DNA from: Nitrososphaerota archaeon
GTDB taxonomy: Archaea > Thermoproteota > Nitrososphaeria > Nitrososphaerales > Nitrosopumilaceae
Direction: 5' to 3'
Assembly: GCA_028867755.1 (NCBI GenBank)
Contig: JAGWFT010000002.1
Span: forward strand, 208,018-272,017
DNA length: 64,000 bases
Shown here: in pieces, positions 16,606 through 24,476 of the stretch
How positions within the stretch are numbered: position 1 is the first letter of the stretch
Layout of the letters: each line of letters opens with the position of its first letter
Notes under the pieces: generated by a model
Database searches by the model: none
What the model was told of the DNA's origin: nothing
What the model saw: the letters and a program-made list of their open reading frames with translations, nothing else
Made by a program: the position numbers and the translations under genes

Positions 16606-17592
16606 TTGCTAGATGATCTTGTAAAAAATAGAGTAGATGCAAAAAAACCTCGAAAAGAAGGACTGACATATGTAGTTGATAGGCTTGAAAGCTACAACAA
16701 GGAAAACTGGGAGTTGCTTTCATCGTTTGTAGATGTAGTAAAGATAAACGGAGCACTGCCGCTTTTGGCATCAGAACAGAGTCTTATCAAGAAAATAAAA
16801 TTCTACCATGATCTTGGAATTCTTGTCTCGACAGGACATATTAGTACGGAATATTCAATTGCTCAGAACTCATTTGAAAGATACGCCAAAGAAGCTGCAA
16901 AGCTAGAGTTTGATGTGATAGAAATTGGCGAGAACATTGTAGACTTGAGTGCGGAAAGAAAAAAGAAAATTAATGAAACAATATTGTCGCTAGAACTAGA
17001 ATCGCAGTGGAAAGTGGGAAAGCGCGATCCAAGACATCAGCTTACAGTAGAAGATACGTTATCCAAAGTGGAAGAACTGGTAAGTTTAGGTTCAAAAAAA
17101 GTAATAGTAGAGGCAAATCAGGGGTTTGGAGTTGGAATTTACGATGAGAATGGCAACGTGAAATGGGGATCTGTTGCGACTCTTACCAACAAGTATCCTC
17201 CAAACACGTTCATCTTTGAGGCGCCTCTTGAAACACAACAGTTTGCACTGATAGCAGAATTTGGAGAACGTGTTAATCTCTCTGAGGTATACGTAGATTC
17301 CATAATATCGGTAGAATCAGAACGACGTGGAATCCTGTCAAAATCTGCCTTTACTACAGTGAACCTAAGAGAAGAACCAGAGGGTGGACCTGCTGCAAAA
17401 TTTATCTACTATATCATAAAGACAAAGTTTCCAATCGAGCAAAGTGACTTGATGAACTTGAGTTATCTTCCAAGAAGAACTGTACAAAGCGCTATTGAAG
17501 ATCTAAAAAATCAGGGTCTAATAATAGAAAGAACCAGTCTCAACGATGCAAGAAAAAGAGTTTACTATCCTATCAAGTCTGAATGGCTGTAG
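16606..17592 (+). CDS. ComA-like (phosphosulfolactate synthase fold) domain fused to a winged-helix domain
   Basis: Residues 1 to about 245 align to ComA, the first enzyme of coenzyme M synthesis. Examples are RKEGLTYVVDR, KIKFYHDLGILVSTG, EFDVIEIGENIVDLSAER, KVGKRDPRHQLTVEDT, VGIYDENGNVKWG, FIFEAPLETQQF and ISVESERRGIL. From recall of the methanogen enzyme, its glycine-rich and acidic active-site motifs are changed here (KINGALP for KFGWGTS, STGHISTE for PGGTLFE, EANQGF for EGRESG). Residues about 255-328 form a winged helix (LSYLPRRTVQSAIEDLKNQG). The start is TTG at 16606. Sitting between permease and binding-protein genes, it could be the operon's regulator using the ComA fold as sensor. 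Catalysis is not excluded. Confidence 0.75.
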   Translation: MLDDLVKNRVDAKKPRKEGLTYVVDRLESYNKENWELLSSFVDVVKINGALPLLASEQSLIKKIKFYHDLGILVSTGHISTEYSIAQNSFERYAKEAAKLEFDVIEIGENIVDLSAERKKKINETILSLELESQWKVGKRDPRHQLTVEDTLSKVEELVSLGSKKVIVEANQGFGVGIYDENGNVKWGSVATLTNKYPPNTFIFEAPLETQQFALIAEFGERVNLSEVYVDSIISVESERRGILSKSAFTTVNLREEPEGGPAAKFIYYIIKTKFPIEQSDLMNLSYLPRRTVQSAIEDLKNQGLIIERTSLNDARKRVYYPIKSEWL

Positions 17593-17636
17593 AAAAAACA
17601 ATCTGAAGAACAAAAATGACAAATAAAATTAATTGT

Positions 17637-17670
17637 ATAATTTGCACATTATAATCATAATTTGCATATT
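17637..17670 (+). repeat. pair of 14-base direct repeats, 20 bases apart, before the binding-protein gene
   Basis: ATAATTTGCACATT at 17637-17650 and ATAATTTGCATATT at 17657-17670 differ at one base. Their 20-base period is about two helical turns, as expected for a dimeric or tandem regulator binding one face of DNA. They lie 43-76 bases before the ATG at 17713 and directly after the gene for the putative ComA/winged-helix regulator. Confidence 0.55.
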
Positions 17671-17712
17671 TGAATTCGGTTATATTAGAACAAATTCAAG
17701 CACGCGTGTAAG

Positions 17713-18783
17713 ATGAACGTAATAGCAAAATTTGGAATTGCAGGTGTAATAATAGCAGTAGTAATTGCCCTAAGTTTTATCTCAATTTCTGGCAATACAC
17801 AAACACATGTAGTATCAGAATCTTCATCTGACACTCTACGCATTGGATATTTCCCAAACATAAGCCATGCACAAGCAGTAATAGGGCTTGGAAATGGTGA
17901 TTATCAAAAGGAACTTGGAAATATTCAAGTAGAAACACAGGTGTTCAATGCAGGACCTGCTGCTATCGAAGCACTCTTTGCAAATAGAATTGATGTTGCA
18001 TATGTAGGACCAAACCCTGCAATTAATGGATATATCAAATCAGACGGTCAAGGACTGCGAGTTATTGCTGGTGCCGCAAGTGGAGGCACAGTTTTTGTTG
18101 TACGAAATGATGATGGCATAAACTCAGTAAATGATTTGGGTGGAAAAAAATTTGCTTCTCCTCAACTTGGAAATACACAAGATGTAGCACTTAGGTCATT
18201 TTTACTCAAAAATGGATACAAAACTTCTGATAATGGTGGAACTGTTCAAGTAATCCCTGCTGCAAATCCTGATATCTTTACTATGATGTTAAAGAAAGAC
18301 ATTGACGGTGCATGGGTTCCAGAACCATGGGGGACTAAACTGGAAAAAGAAGCAAACGGAAAGATTCTAGTTGATGAGAGAGACTTGTGGCCAAATGGCA
18401 AGTTTGCTACTGCTTTGATAGTGGTAAGAACTGACTATTTGCAAAACCATCCTGATATAATCAAGAAATTGTTAGAGGCTCACGTCAATGAGACTAATTG
18501 GATAAACAACAACAAGGATAAAGCAATATCAGTTTTCAACGATCAACTAGAAAAATTGACAGGCAAACAGCTTCCATCAGACGAGCTTGAAGAAGCCTTC
18601 TCAAGAATGGACTTGACGTATGATCCAATGCAAGATTCACTTTACAAATCAGCAGATGCCGCATTTAACTTGGGATTCTTGGGTGATACAAAGCCTGATC
18701 TAAGCAACATATTTGACCTTAATCTTCTCAATCAAGTGTTAGGCGAAAATAACTTACCTGCAATATCTCAAATATCTGGTTAG
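17713..18783 (+). CDS. ABC transporter substrate-binding protein, SsuA/TauA/NrtA type
   Basis: This 356-residue binding protein has an N-terminal hydrophobic segment (about 6-26) that serves as a signal or membrane anchor. There is no lipobox Cys. The mature part starts with TLRIGYFPNISHAQAVIG and continues with VEALFANRIDVAYVGPNPA-like and VNDLGGKKFASPQLGNTQDV segments, typical of the NMT1/SsuA family that binds sulfonates, taurine, nitrate or pyrimidine precursors. The family does not reveal the ligand. It has its own 120-base upstream region with direct repeats, so it may be transcribed apart from the ATPase-permease genes. Confidence 0.9.
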   Translation: MNVIAKFGIAGVIIAVVIALSFISISGNTQTHVVSESSSDTLRIGYFPNISHAQAVIGLGNGDYQKELGNIQVETQVFNAGPAAIEALFANRIDVAYVGPNPAINGYIKSDGQGLRVIAGAASGGTVFVVRNDDGINSVNDLGGKKFASPQLGNTQDVALRSFLLKNGYKTSDNGGTVQVIPAANPDIFTMMLKKDIDGAWVPEPWGTKLEKEANGKILVDERDLWPNGKFATALIVVRTDYLQNHPDIIKKLLEAHVNETNWINNNKDKAISVFNDQLEKLTGKQLPSDELEEAFSRMDLTYDPMQDSLYKSADAAFNLGFLGDTKPDLSNIFDLNLLNQVLGENNLPAISQISG

Positions 18784-19532
18784 AGTTTTTTCAGTACTTC
18801 AAGCGCTCCCCTGAAATCATTTGGAGAACTCAAAAGCACATCGCCTGCAATTCTATGAACTTGTTTTACAAATCCTACCATGTCCTTACTGTATCCCGAC
18901 CAGTCAAGGTTGAGCATCTGTGCAGATTTTTGGTTGAGCTCTGATGCTAACAACACACATGGTATTATCCTAAATCCTTGTGGCTTTAGCTTGTCAACTA
19001 TGTTTGTTACCTGATCAACAGAGCTTATGACCTGTGTGACAAACCCCTTTGGCCGTGCTTCAACTTTTTTGTGGATCTTGTCAAAATTGGGATTTGATGA
19101 AATTGAGAGATAAAGGTCAATTTTTTCTCCAAAGCCCTGCTCGTTGAATTGTTTTACAACTTCGCTTGGAACAAGTCTAGAGTCCTTGGGGCCAGTAGGC
19201 GGCGGGTCGCCTTTGACTACTAGCACCCCATTCAAGTTCAAAAGTATCGCATCACAAATGGTTTGCGTAATTGATGTGTGGTTCCTGTCCCGCACTCGTA
19301 CGCTTGCAGAAATCTTGATCTTGTCATTAGAGTTTTTAATGAAGAAACCCGCAGTTATTGGAGATATTCTTGGGATGCCAAGAACAGAATCTGTAACATG
19401 TATGCCATCGCAGACCTTTCCCACCTCTTCAGATTTTGACTTGAATTTATCAACAGATTCCTGTAATTCACTGTGAGAAAGTATTTTGCCCTGTATTACC
19501 TTTGGAGGGTTTAACTCATAAATTATCGTCAT
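18780..19532 (-). CDS. short methylenetetrahydrofolate reductase-like protein (MetF family)
   Basis: The 250-residue protein fits a TIM-barrel MetF-like reductase. It starts with YELNPPKVIQGK, with the catalytic-type acidic residue near the start. VCDGIHVTDSVLG and LLNLNGVLVVKGDPPPTGPK resemble the flavin-binding and folate-binding loops (the family has GDP.. after the strand). The family makes methyl-tetrahydrofolate for methionine synthase. It is shorter than bacterial MetF (about 290-300). Its gene is divergent to the two methionine synthase genes 92 bases away, which supports the role. A similar archaeal family works on tetrahydromethanopterin, so the pterin is uncertain. Confidence 0.8.
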   Translation of the reverse strand: MTIIYELNPPKVIQGKILSHSELQESVDKFKSKSEEVGKVCDGIHVTDSVLGIPRISPITAGFFIKNSNDKIKISASVRVRDRNHTSITQTICDAILLNLNGVLVVKGDPPPTGPKDSRLVPSEVVKQFNEQGFGEKIDLYLSISSNPNFDKIHKKVEARPKGFVTQVISSVDQVTNIVDKLKPQGFRIIPCVLLASELNQKSAQMLNLDWSGYSKDMVGFVKQVHRIAGDVLLSSPNDFRGALEVLKKL

Positions 19533-19624
19533 AAAAGAGTGTCACGGCTACTTGATTATAACCTTTGAAGGTATTGATACATGACAAAATAAAAGAAAAT
19601 TAATACATTGAAAACCAGCATCAC

Positions 19625-20590
19625 TTGTTGTTGACAAAAACTCCTCTTGCTGAACTGATGAAACAAAAGGTAGTGCTCTTTGACGGAGCGATGGGAACTG
19701 AGATTCAAAAATTAAATCCGCAAGCAGAAGACTTTCCAGACGGAAAGGATGGCTTTAACGATGGCCTGTCTTTTACAAGACCTGAATGGATAAAAAATAT
19801 CCACAGAAATTATCTCAAGGCAGGAGCTGATTGCATAGAGACCAATACGTTTGGCTCAAACAAGCTCAAGCTAGAAGAATATGGCTATGGCGATAAAACA
19901 TTAGAGTTTAATAAAAAAATTGCAGAACTTGCAGTTGAAATTACAAAAGAATTTTCTGATAAACCAAGATATGTAGTTGGTTCAATGGGACCAACAGGAT
20001 ATTTGCCAAGCTCAAACGATCCATCTCTTGGACAAATACCTCTTGAGAAAATTAGGGAGGCGTTTGAGATTCAGGCAGAGGGTTTGATATTGGGAGGTGT
20101 AGATGCATTGTTAATTGAGACAAGCCAGGACATTTTGGAAGTAAAGCTTGCAATAGAGGCATGTCATAGTGCAATAAAAAAGACAGGAAAGAAAATTCCA
20201 ATCGTTGCAAATGTAACCCTTGACAAGTATGGCAAGATGCTGCTTGGGACAAATATCCAAGCGGCATATACCACTGTGTCAGACATGGGTGTAGATGCAT
20301 TTGGACTTAATTGTTCTACTGGACCTGTTGAGATGACACCTAGCGTACAGTGGCTCAACGAACAAGATGAGCTACCATTGCTTGTTGTCCCAAATGCAGG
20401 AATGCCTGAGAACCAGGGAGGACGGGCGGTCTACAAGATGGCGCCTGAAGAGATGGCCAAAGTAATGCGTGATTTTCTCTCTCAGTATAACAAAGTACGA
20501 ATTATAGGTGGTTGCTGCGGTACTGGCGTAGACCATATAGCATTTCTAAGAAAAATAATTGATGAAAAGCAATCAGAAAATAAGCGCTAG
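19625..20590 (+). CDS. metH: methionine synthase, homocysteine-binding module (split MetH, N-terminal part)
   Basis: This is the homocysteine S-methyltransferase barrel found at the N-terminus of B12-dependent MetH. It shows VLFDGAMGTEIQKL, CIETNTFGSNKLKLEEYG, MGPTGYLPSS and the zinc-binding cysteines: LNCSTGP near residue 222 and IIGGCCGTGVDHI near 300. The module activates homocysteine through zinc. It is encoded separately and followed 16 bases later by the rest of MetH. Start codons are a TTG triplet run (19625, 19628, 19631); I take the first, but cannot decide between them. Confidence 0.92.
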   Translation: MLLTKTPLAELMKQKVVLFDGAMGTEIQKLNPQAEDFPDGKDGFNDGLSFTRPEWIKNIHRNYLKAGADCIETNTFGSNKLKLEEYGYGDKTLEFNKKIAELAVEITKEFSDKPRYVVGSMGPTGYLPSSNDPSLGQIPLEKIREAFEIQAEGLILGGVDALLIETSQDILEVKLAIEACHSAIKKTGKKIPIVANVTLDKYGKMLLGTNIQAAYTTVSDMGVDAFGLNCSTGPVEMTPSVQWLNEQDELPLLVVPNAGMPENQGGRAVYKMAPEEMAKVMRDFLSQYNKVRIIGGCCGTGVDHIAFLRKIIDEKQSENKR

Positions 20591-20606
20591 GTTTTAGAAA
20601 AAGCAG

Positions 20607-23123
20607 TTGAGAGTCATTATGTTGAAAGATCCTCGAGTAAGTTCTGCATTAAAAGCGGTAGACCTTAGGCAAAACCCCCCTCCTTTGATTATAGGTGAGA
20701 GGCTCAATGCACAAGGATCAAAGAAGGCAAAAGAGTGTGTACTAAACGACAATTTTGAGGAACTATCAAAGATTGCAAGAGATCAAGTGGAAGATGGGGC
20801 GCACTGTCTTGATGTATGTGTTGCCACGACAGAGCGTTCAGACGAACTTGAGTTTATGAAAAAACTTGTAAAGTTGCTAAGCCTTGAAATTGATGCTCCA
20901 CTTGTAATAGACTCGACTGAGGCCAAAGTCATTGCATCTGCACTAGAACAAATTCCTGGTAAACCAATCATAAATTCAATTAATCTGGAAGGAGATGGTA
21001 GCAGATTTCATTCGCTTGCTCCTTTGATGGTAAAGTACGGAGTTCCTGCAATTGCTATGTGTATAGGACCAAAAGGAATGGCAAAAACTCCACAGGAAAA
21101 ACTTGAAACTGCAGAACTTCTTCTTGAAACAGGAAAAAGTTATGGGCTGCAAGAGCAGCACTTTATCTTTGATGTTCTAACTTTTACATTAGCGACAGGT
21201 GAGGCAGAATTTCTTGATGCTGGAAAAAATACTCTAGAAGGAATCAGTCTAGTAAAGAAAAGATTTCCAAATTCGTTTACAACGCTTGGGTTAAGCAACG
21301 TGAGCTTTGGTCTTGCTCCAAGGGCAAGAAAGATACTAAATGCTGTATTTTTGTATCATGCTGTAAAAGCAGGTCTTGACACAGTCATAATAAACCCAAA
21401 AGATGTCATTCCATATCCAGAAATTGATGAGAAGGAAAGACATGTTGCAGAAGATCTGATATTCAACAAGCATCCAAACGCTCTTGCAGAGTTTATCGCA
21501 TATTTTGAGGCAACCAAATCAACTGCTCAGCTTGCTGCAAAGAAAGTCGAGGTTGATCCATCATGGCCTGCTGGAAAACGCTCTAACTTTAGGATAGTCA
21601 ATAGAATTCGAGACGGGATAGAAAGAGACGTTGTAAGTGCAATATCTGAAAAGATTTCAGGACAACATGACATCTTAGAAAAAGAAGGCATGATAACCAT
21701 TGATGCACCAAAAGAGGTTACACATTCTGCTGCAATCCAGACATTAAATGATGATCTACTGCCTGCAATGAAGGAGGTAGGTGACAAGTTTGGAGCAGGA
21801 GAGCTCATACTGCCATTTGTTCTAAAATCTGCGGAATGCATGAAGGCTGCAGTTGCAGAACTTGAGAAATATTTGCTGAAGGAGAAAGGTAGCACAAAAG
21901 GAAAACTTGTTCTGGGTACAGTTTATGGTGATGTTCATGATATTGGAAAGAATCTAGTCAAAACAATTTTTGAAAACAATGGATACACTGTCTATGATCT
22001 GGGAAAACAGGTTCCAATGCAAAAGTTTCTTGAAAAAATTGAAGAAGTAAAGGCAGATGCAATTGGATTGTCTGCACTCTTGGTTTCAACATCAAAGCAG
22101 ATGCAATTCTTCGTAGAACATGCAAGAAAAAACAATATGCATATTCCAGTATTGTGTGGAGGAGCTGCAATAAACAGTAATTATATCAACAGAATTGCAA
22201 AAGATGGTGGCATATACGAACCAGGAGTATTTTACTGCAAAACCATGTTTGATGGCCTTAAGACAATGGATAGTCTTGTGTCTGCAGAAAAACAAAAGTT
22301 TGTGCAGCAATGGCAGGAAAGAATTTCGAAATGGACAGAGACCGTAATTGAAAGACATGAAGGACAGGTAACAGAACGCAGCGAGATAAAGCCTGTTACT
22401 CCGCCAACTCCACCTCATACCAATAAGACAATAAGGCTTGAGCCAAAAGACATTGACCTAAATGAGGTATGGGAGTTTTTGGACAAGAAATCACTTTTTG
22501 TACTTTCTTGGGGACTACGTGGAAAATCTGCCAAAGAATCAGAAGCTGAACATGAAATACTTTTTGAAGAGTGGAAGAAAAAAGTTCTTGCAGAAAAATT
22601 GTTTGAACCACAATCTGTATATGGATACTTTGTATGTCATGGAAAAGATGGAAAGCTAACTGTAGACCATCCAAGTGGGGGAAAACTTGTGTTTGAGTTT
22701 CCGCGCTCGTCTAGGTCCAAGCATCTCTGCCTGGCTGACTATTTTGGTCAAGACGACATAGTTGCTTTTCAAGCAGTGACTGTGGGAAACAAAGTCTCTG
22801 AGATAATTGAAAAATGGAACAAGGAAGACAAGTACACTGATGCCTATTACTTGCATGGGCTTGCAGTTGAAACAGCAGAAGCCATGGCAGCATGGATAAA
22901 CCAAAAAATAAAAGATGAGCTAAAAATTGATGGAAAACGTGGATTGAGATACAGTTGGGGGTATCCCAGTTGTCCAGACGTATCACAACACTATATTGTC
23001 TGGAAACTACTGGAACCAGAAAAGTCTGGCATGACACTTACAGAATCAGGACAAATAGTTCCAGAACAATCGACTGCGGCTATAGTTGTACACCACCCAG
23101 AAGCAGAATATTTCGCACTTTGA
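20607..23123 (+). CDS. metH: methionine synthase, pterin-, cobalamin-binding and activation modules (split MetH)
   Basis: This 838-residue protein holds three MetH modules. The pterin-binding barrel is at about 25-300 (LIIGERLNAQGSKKAKE, LDVCVATTERSD, LVIDSTEAKV). The cobalamin cap and B12-binding domains are at about 340-560, with the base-off motif VYGDVHDIGKNLV in which His replaces the lower ligand. The activation domain is at about 600-838, with the SAM-binding WGYPSCPDVSQHYIVWKLL. Methyl groups pass from the methylated pterin through cobalamin to homocysteine held by the upstream module. The start is TTG at 20607; an in-frame ATG at 20619 is possible. The activation domain is kept, so reductive reactivation with SAM is expected. 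Confidence 0.94.
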   Translation: MRVIMLKDPRVSSALKAVDLRQNPPPLIIGERLNAQGSKKAKECVLNDNFEELSKIARDQVEDGAHCLDVCVATTERSDELEFMKKLVKLLSLEIDAPLVIDSTEAKVIASALEQIPGKPIINSINLEGDGSRFHSLAPLMVKYGVPAIAMCIGPKGMAKTPQEKLETAELLLETGKSYGLQEQHFIFDVLTFTLATGEAEFLDAGKNTLEGISLVKKRFPNSFTTLGLSNVSFGLAPRARKILNAVFLYHAVKAGLDTVIINPKDVIPYPEIDEKERHVAEDLIFNKHPNALAEFIAYFEATKSTAQLAAKKVEVDPSWPAGKRSNFRIVNRIRDGIERDVVSAISEKISGQHDILEKEGMITIDAPKEVTHSAAIQTLNDDLLPAMKEVGDKFGAGELILPFVLKSAECMKAAVAELEKYLLKEKGSTKGKLVLGTVYGDVHDIGKNLVKTIFENNGYTVYDLGKQVPMQKFLEKIEEVKADAIGLSALLVSTSKQMQFFVEHARKNNMHIPVLCGGAAINSNYINRIAKDGGIYEPGVFYCKTMFDGLKTMDSLVSAEKQKFVQQWQERISKWTETVIERHEGQVTERSEIKPVTPPTPPHTNKTIRLEPKDIDLNEVWEFLDKKSLFVLSWGLRGKSAKESEAEHEILFEEWKKKVLAEKLFEPQSVYGYFVCHGKDGKLTVDHPSGGKLVFEFPRSSRSKHLCLADYFGQDDIVAFQAVTVGNKVSEIIEKWNKEDKYTDAYYLHGLAVETAEAMAAWINQKIKDELKIDGKRGLRYSWGYPSCPDVSQHYIVWKLLEPEKSGMTLTESGQIVPEQSTAAIVVHHPEAEYFAL

Positions 23124-23156
23124 TCACAACAGAAAATAATAAACCTGAACATTAGC

Positions 23157-23723
23157 ATGGTATTGGAATTACAAAAAATCAAGAGTGCTCTGTCAAGTCA
23201 ACTATATCCAGATGTACACGGAAACAAGAAAACCAAACTCTCTGCCGTATTGATAATAATTTATGGTCCAGAGCCACATGTAATCATGACTGAGAGGCCA
23301 AAAACCATGGACCATCATGCAGGGGAAATATCGTTTCCTGGAGGGAGGTGGCAAAGCGATGACGCAGACCTATTGGTTACTGCTCTGAGGGAAACTGGAG
23401 AAGAGATGGGCGTAGGAATCTCAAGGAGTCAGGTTATAGGGCAACTCAAACCTGTTACAACACTGAATTCAGGCTTTACAATTGCTCCATTTGTTACAAT
23501 TCAGGAAAAAATTCCATCGGTAAAACCCAACTCTGAAATTGAATCTGTCTTGCAAATTCCATTGATTCCACTTTTGAAAACTATGGACCAAGACAAAGAT
23601 CCGGCGCACAACTCTATACAAGAGATGTACACTTTCAAATTTCAAAACCATCTGATATGGGGAGCATCTGCAAGGATGTTAAATCAGATTGCTAGCAATT
23701 TGTCTGTAAACGGTTTACTGTGA
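23157..23723 (+). CDS. Nudix hydrolase, CoA pyrophosphatase-like
   Basis: The Nudix box is present (GGRWQSDDADLLVTALRETG then EEMGV, GX5EX7REUXEEXGU with one deviation: Asp or Leu where the first Glu is expected). The segment MDHHAGEISFPGGRW upstream is typical of the CoA/NADH pyrophosphatase subgroup (NudL-like), which cleaves pyrophosphate bonds in CoA or its derivatives. It has 188 residues and starts at ATG 23157, 33 bases after metH. The ribosomal protein genes follow. The substrate is inferred only from the subgroup resemblance. Confidence 0.85.
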   Translation: MVLELQKIKSALSSQLYPDVHGNKKTKLSAVLIIIYGPEPHVIMTERPKTMDHHAGEISFPGGRWQSDDADLLVTALRETGEEMGVGISRSQVIGQLKPVTTLNSGFTIAPFVTIQEKIPSVKPNSEIESVLQIPLIPLLKTMDQDKDPAHNSIQEMYTFKFQNHLIWGASARMLNQIASNLSVNGLL

Positions 23724-23771
23724 GCATTTTTCGAGATTCATTTAAAAAGAGGTCCAGATTTTCAAACTTTC

Positions 23772-23930
23772 ATGGCGGCACGCAAGTCAACTCCAAGGAA
23801 GATCCGATTGATGAGTAAAATAAAACAAAATGCAGCAGTTCCGGCTTGGATAATAGTGAAAACAAAACGAAAGGTAAGGACAAATCCGAAGAGGAGACAG
23901 TGGCGCAAAACAGACGTGAGAGTGGGTTAG
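23772..23930 (+). CDS. rpl39e: 50S ribosomal protein L39e
   Basis: A 52-residue, very basic protein begins MAARKSTPRKIRLMSKIKQN, continues with AVPAWIIVKTKRKVRTNPKR, and ends with RRQWRKTDVRVG, an unmistakable L39e. It lines the peptide exit tunnel of archaeal and eukaryotic ribosomes. The TAG stop at 23928-23930 touches the TTG start of L31e at 23931, so the two are co-translated from one transcript. The gene is too short to be caught by many gene finders. Confidence 0.97.
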   Translation: MAARKSTPRKIRLMSKIKQNAAVPAWIIVKTKRKVRTNPKRRQWRKTDVRVG

Positions 23931-24473
23931 TTGTCAGAGGAATCATTAGAGAGAATTTATACCATTAATTTAGGAAAAGTGCTGCTTTCTCCAAGCAACC
24001 AGAGAGCAAAACGAGCGATAAACATGATACGATCATTTGCTGTAAAGCACATGAAATCCGAAAGTGTAAAAATTGAAGAAGAGGTTAGCCACTTGGTGTG
24101 GGAGCGCGGAATCCGACATCCTCCAAGAAAGATCCGAGTCAAGCTCTCAAAAGATGACGATGGAGCTATCATAGTTTCAAAATATCAAGAAGAGAAAAAG
24201 TCAGGCGAAGAAAAACCAAAGAAAGATGAAAAGAAAACTGAAGAGAAGAAAATAGTAGAAGAAAAACCAAAAGAAAAGAAAGAGGAGAAAAAAGTATCAG
24301 AAGAAAAACCAAAGAAAGATGAAAAGAAAACTGAAGAAAAAATAGTAGAAGAAAAGAAGATAGAGGAAAAGCCAAAAAAAGAGGAAGAGAAGAAAGCAGT
24401 AGAAAAACCAAAGGTAAAGAAAGAAGAAAAGAAATCTTCAGAAACTAAATCTGAAAAGAAATCAAAAGAGTAA
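23931..24473 (+). CDS. rpl31e: 50S ribosomal protein L31e with a long Lys/Glu-rich C-terminal tail
   Basis: Residues 1 to about 80 are L31e (ERIYTINLGKVLLSPSNQRA, VWERGIRHPPRKIRVKLSKD). L31e lies near the exit of the ribosomal tunnel and contacts factors that act on nascent chains. Normal L31e has about 80-90 residues; this one has 180, because about 95 extra residues follow that are almost only Lys and Glu with some Pro. The unit EEKPKKDEKKTEEK occurs twice. The tail is in frame and ends with a TAA that is followed directly by the convergent FtsZ-like gene. The start is TTG. Confidence 0.93.
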   Translation: MSEESLERIYTINLGKVLLSPSNQRAKRAINMIRSFAVKHMKSESVKIEEEVSHLVWERGIRHPPRKIRVKLSKDDDGAIIVSKYQEEKKSGEEKPKKDEKKTEEKKIVEEKPKEKKEEKKVSEEKPKKDEKKTEEKIVEEKKIEEKPKKEEEKKAVEKPKVKKEEKKSSETKSEKKSKE

Positions 24474-24476
24474 ATT

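Noticed and set aside
24200..24470. Low-complexity Lys/Glu DNA read as a microsatellite
   Set aside because: It is in frame with L31e and the codons vary, so it is treated as a coded tail rather than a repeat element.
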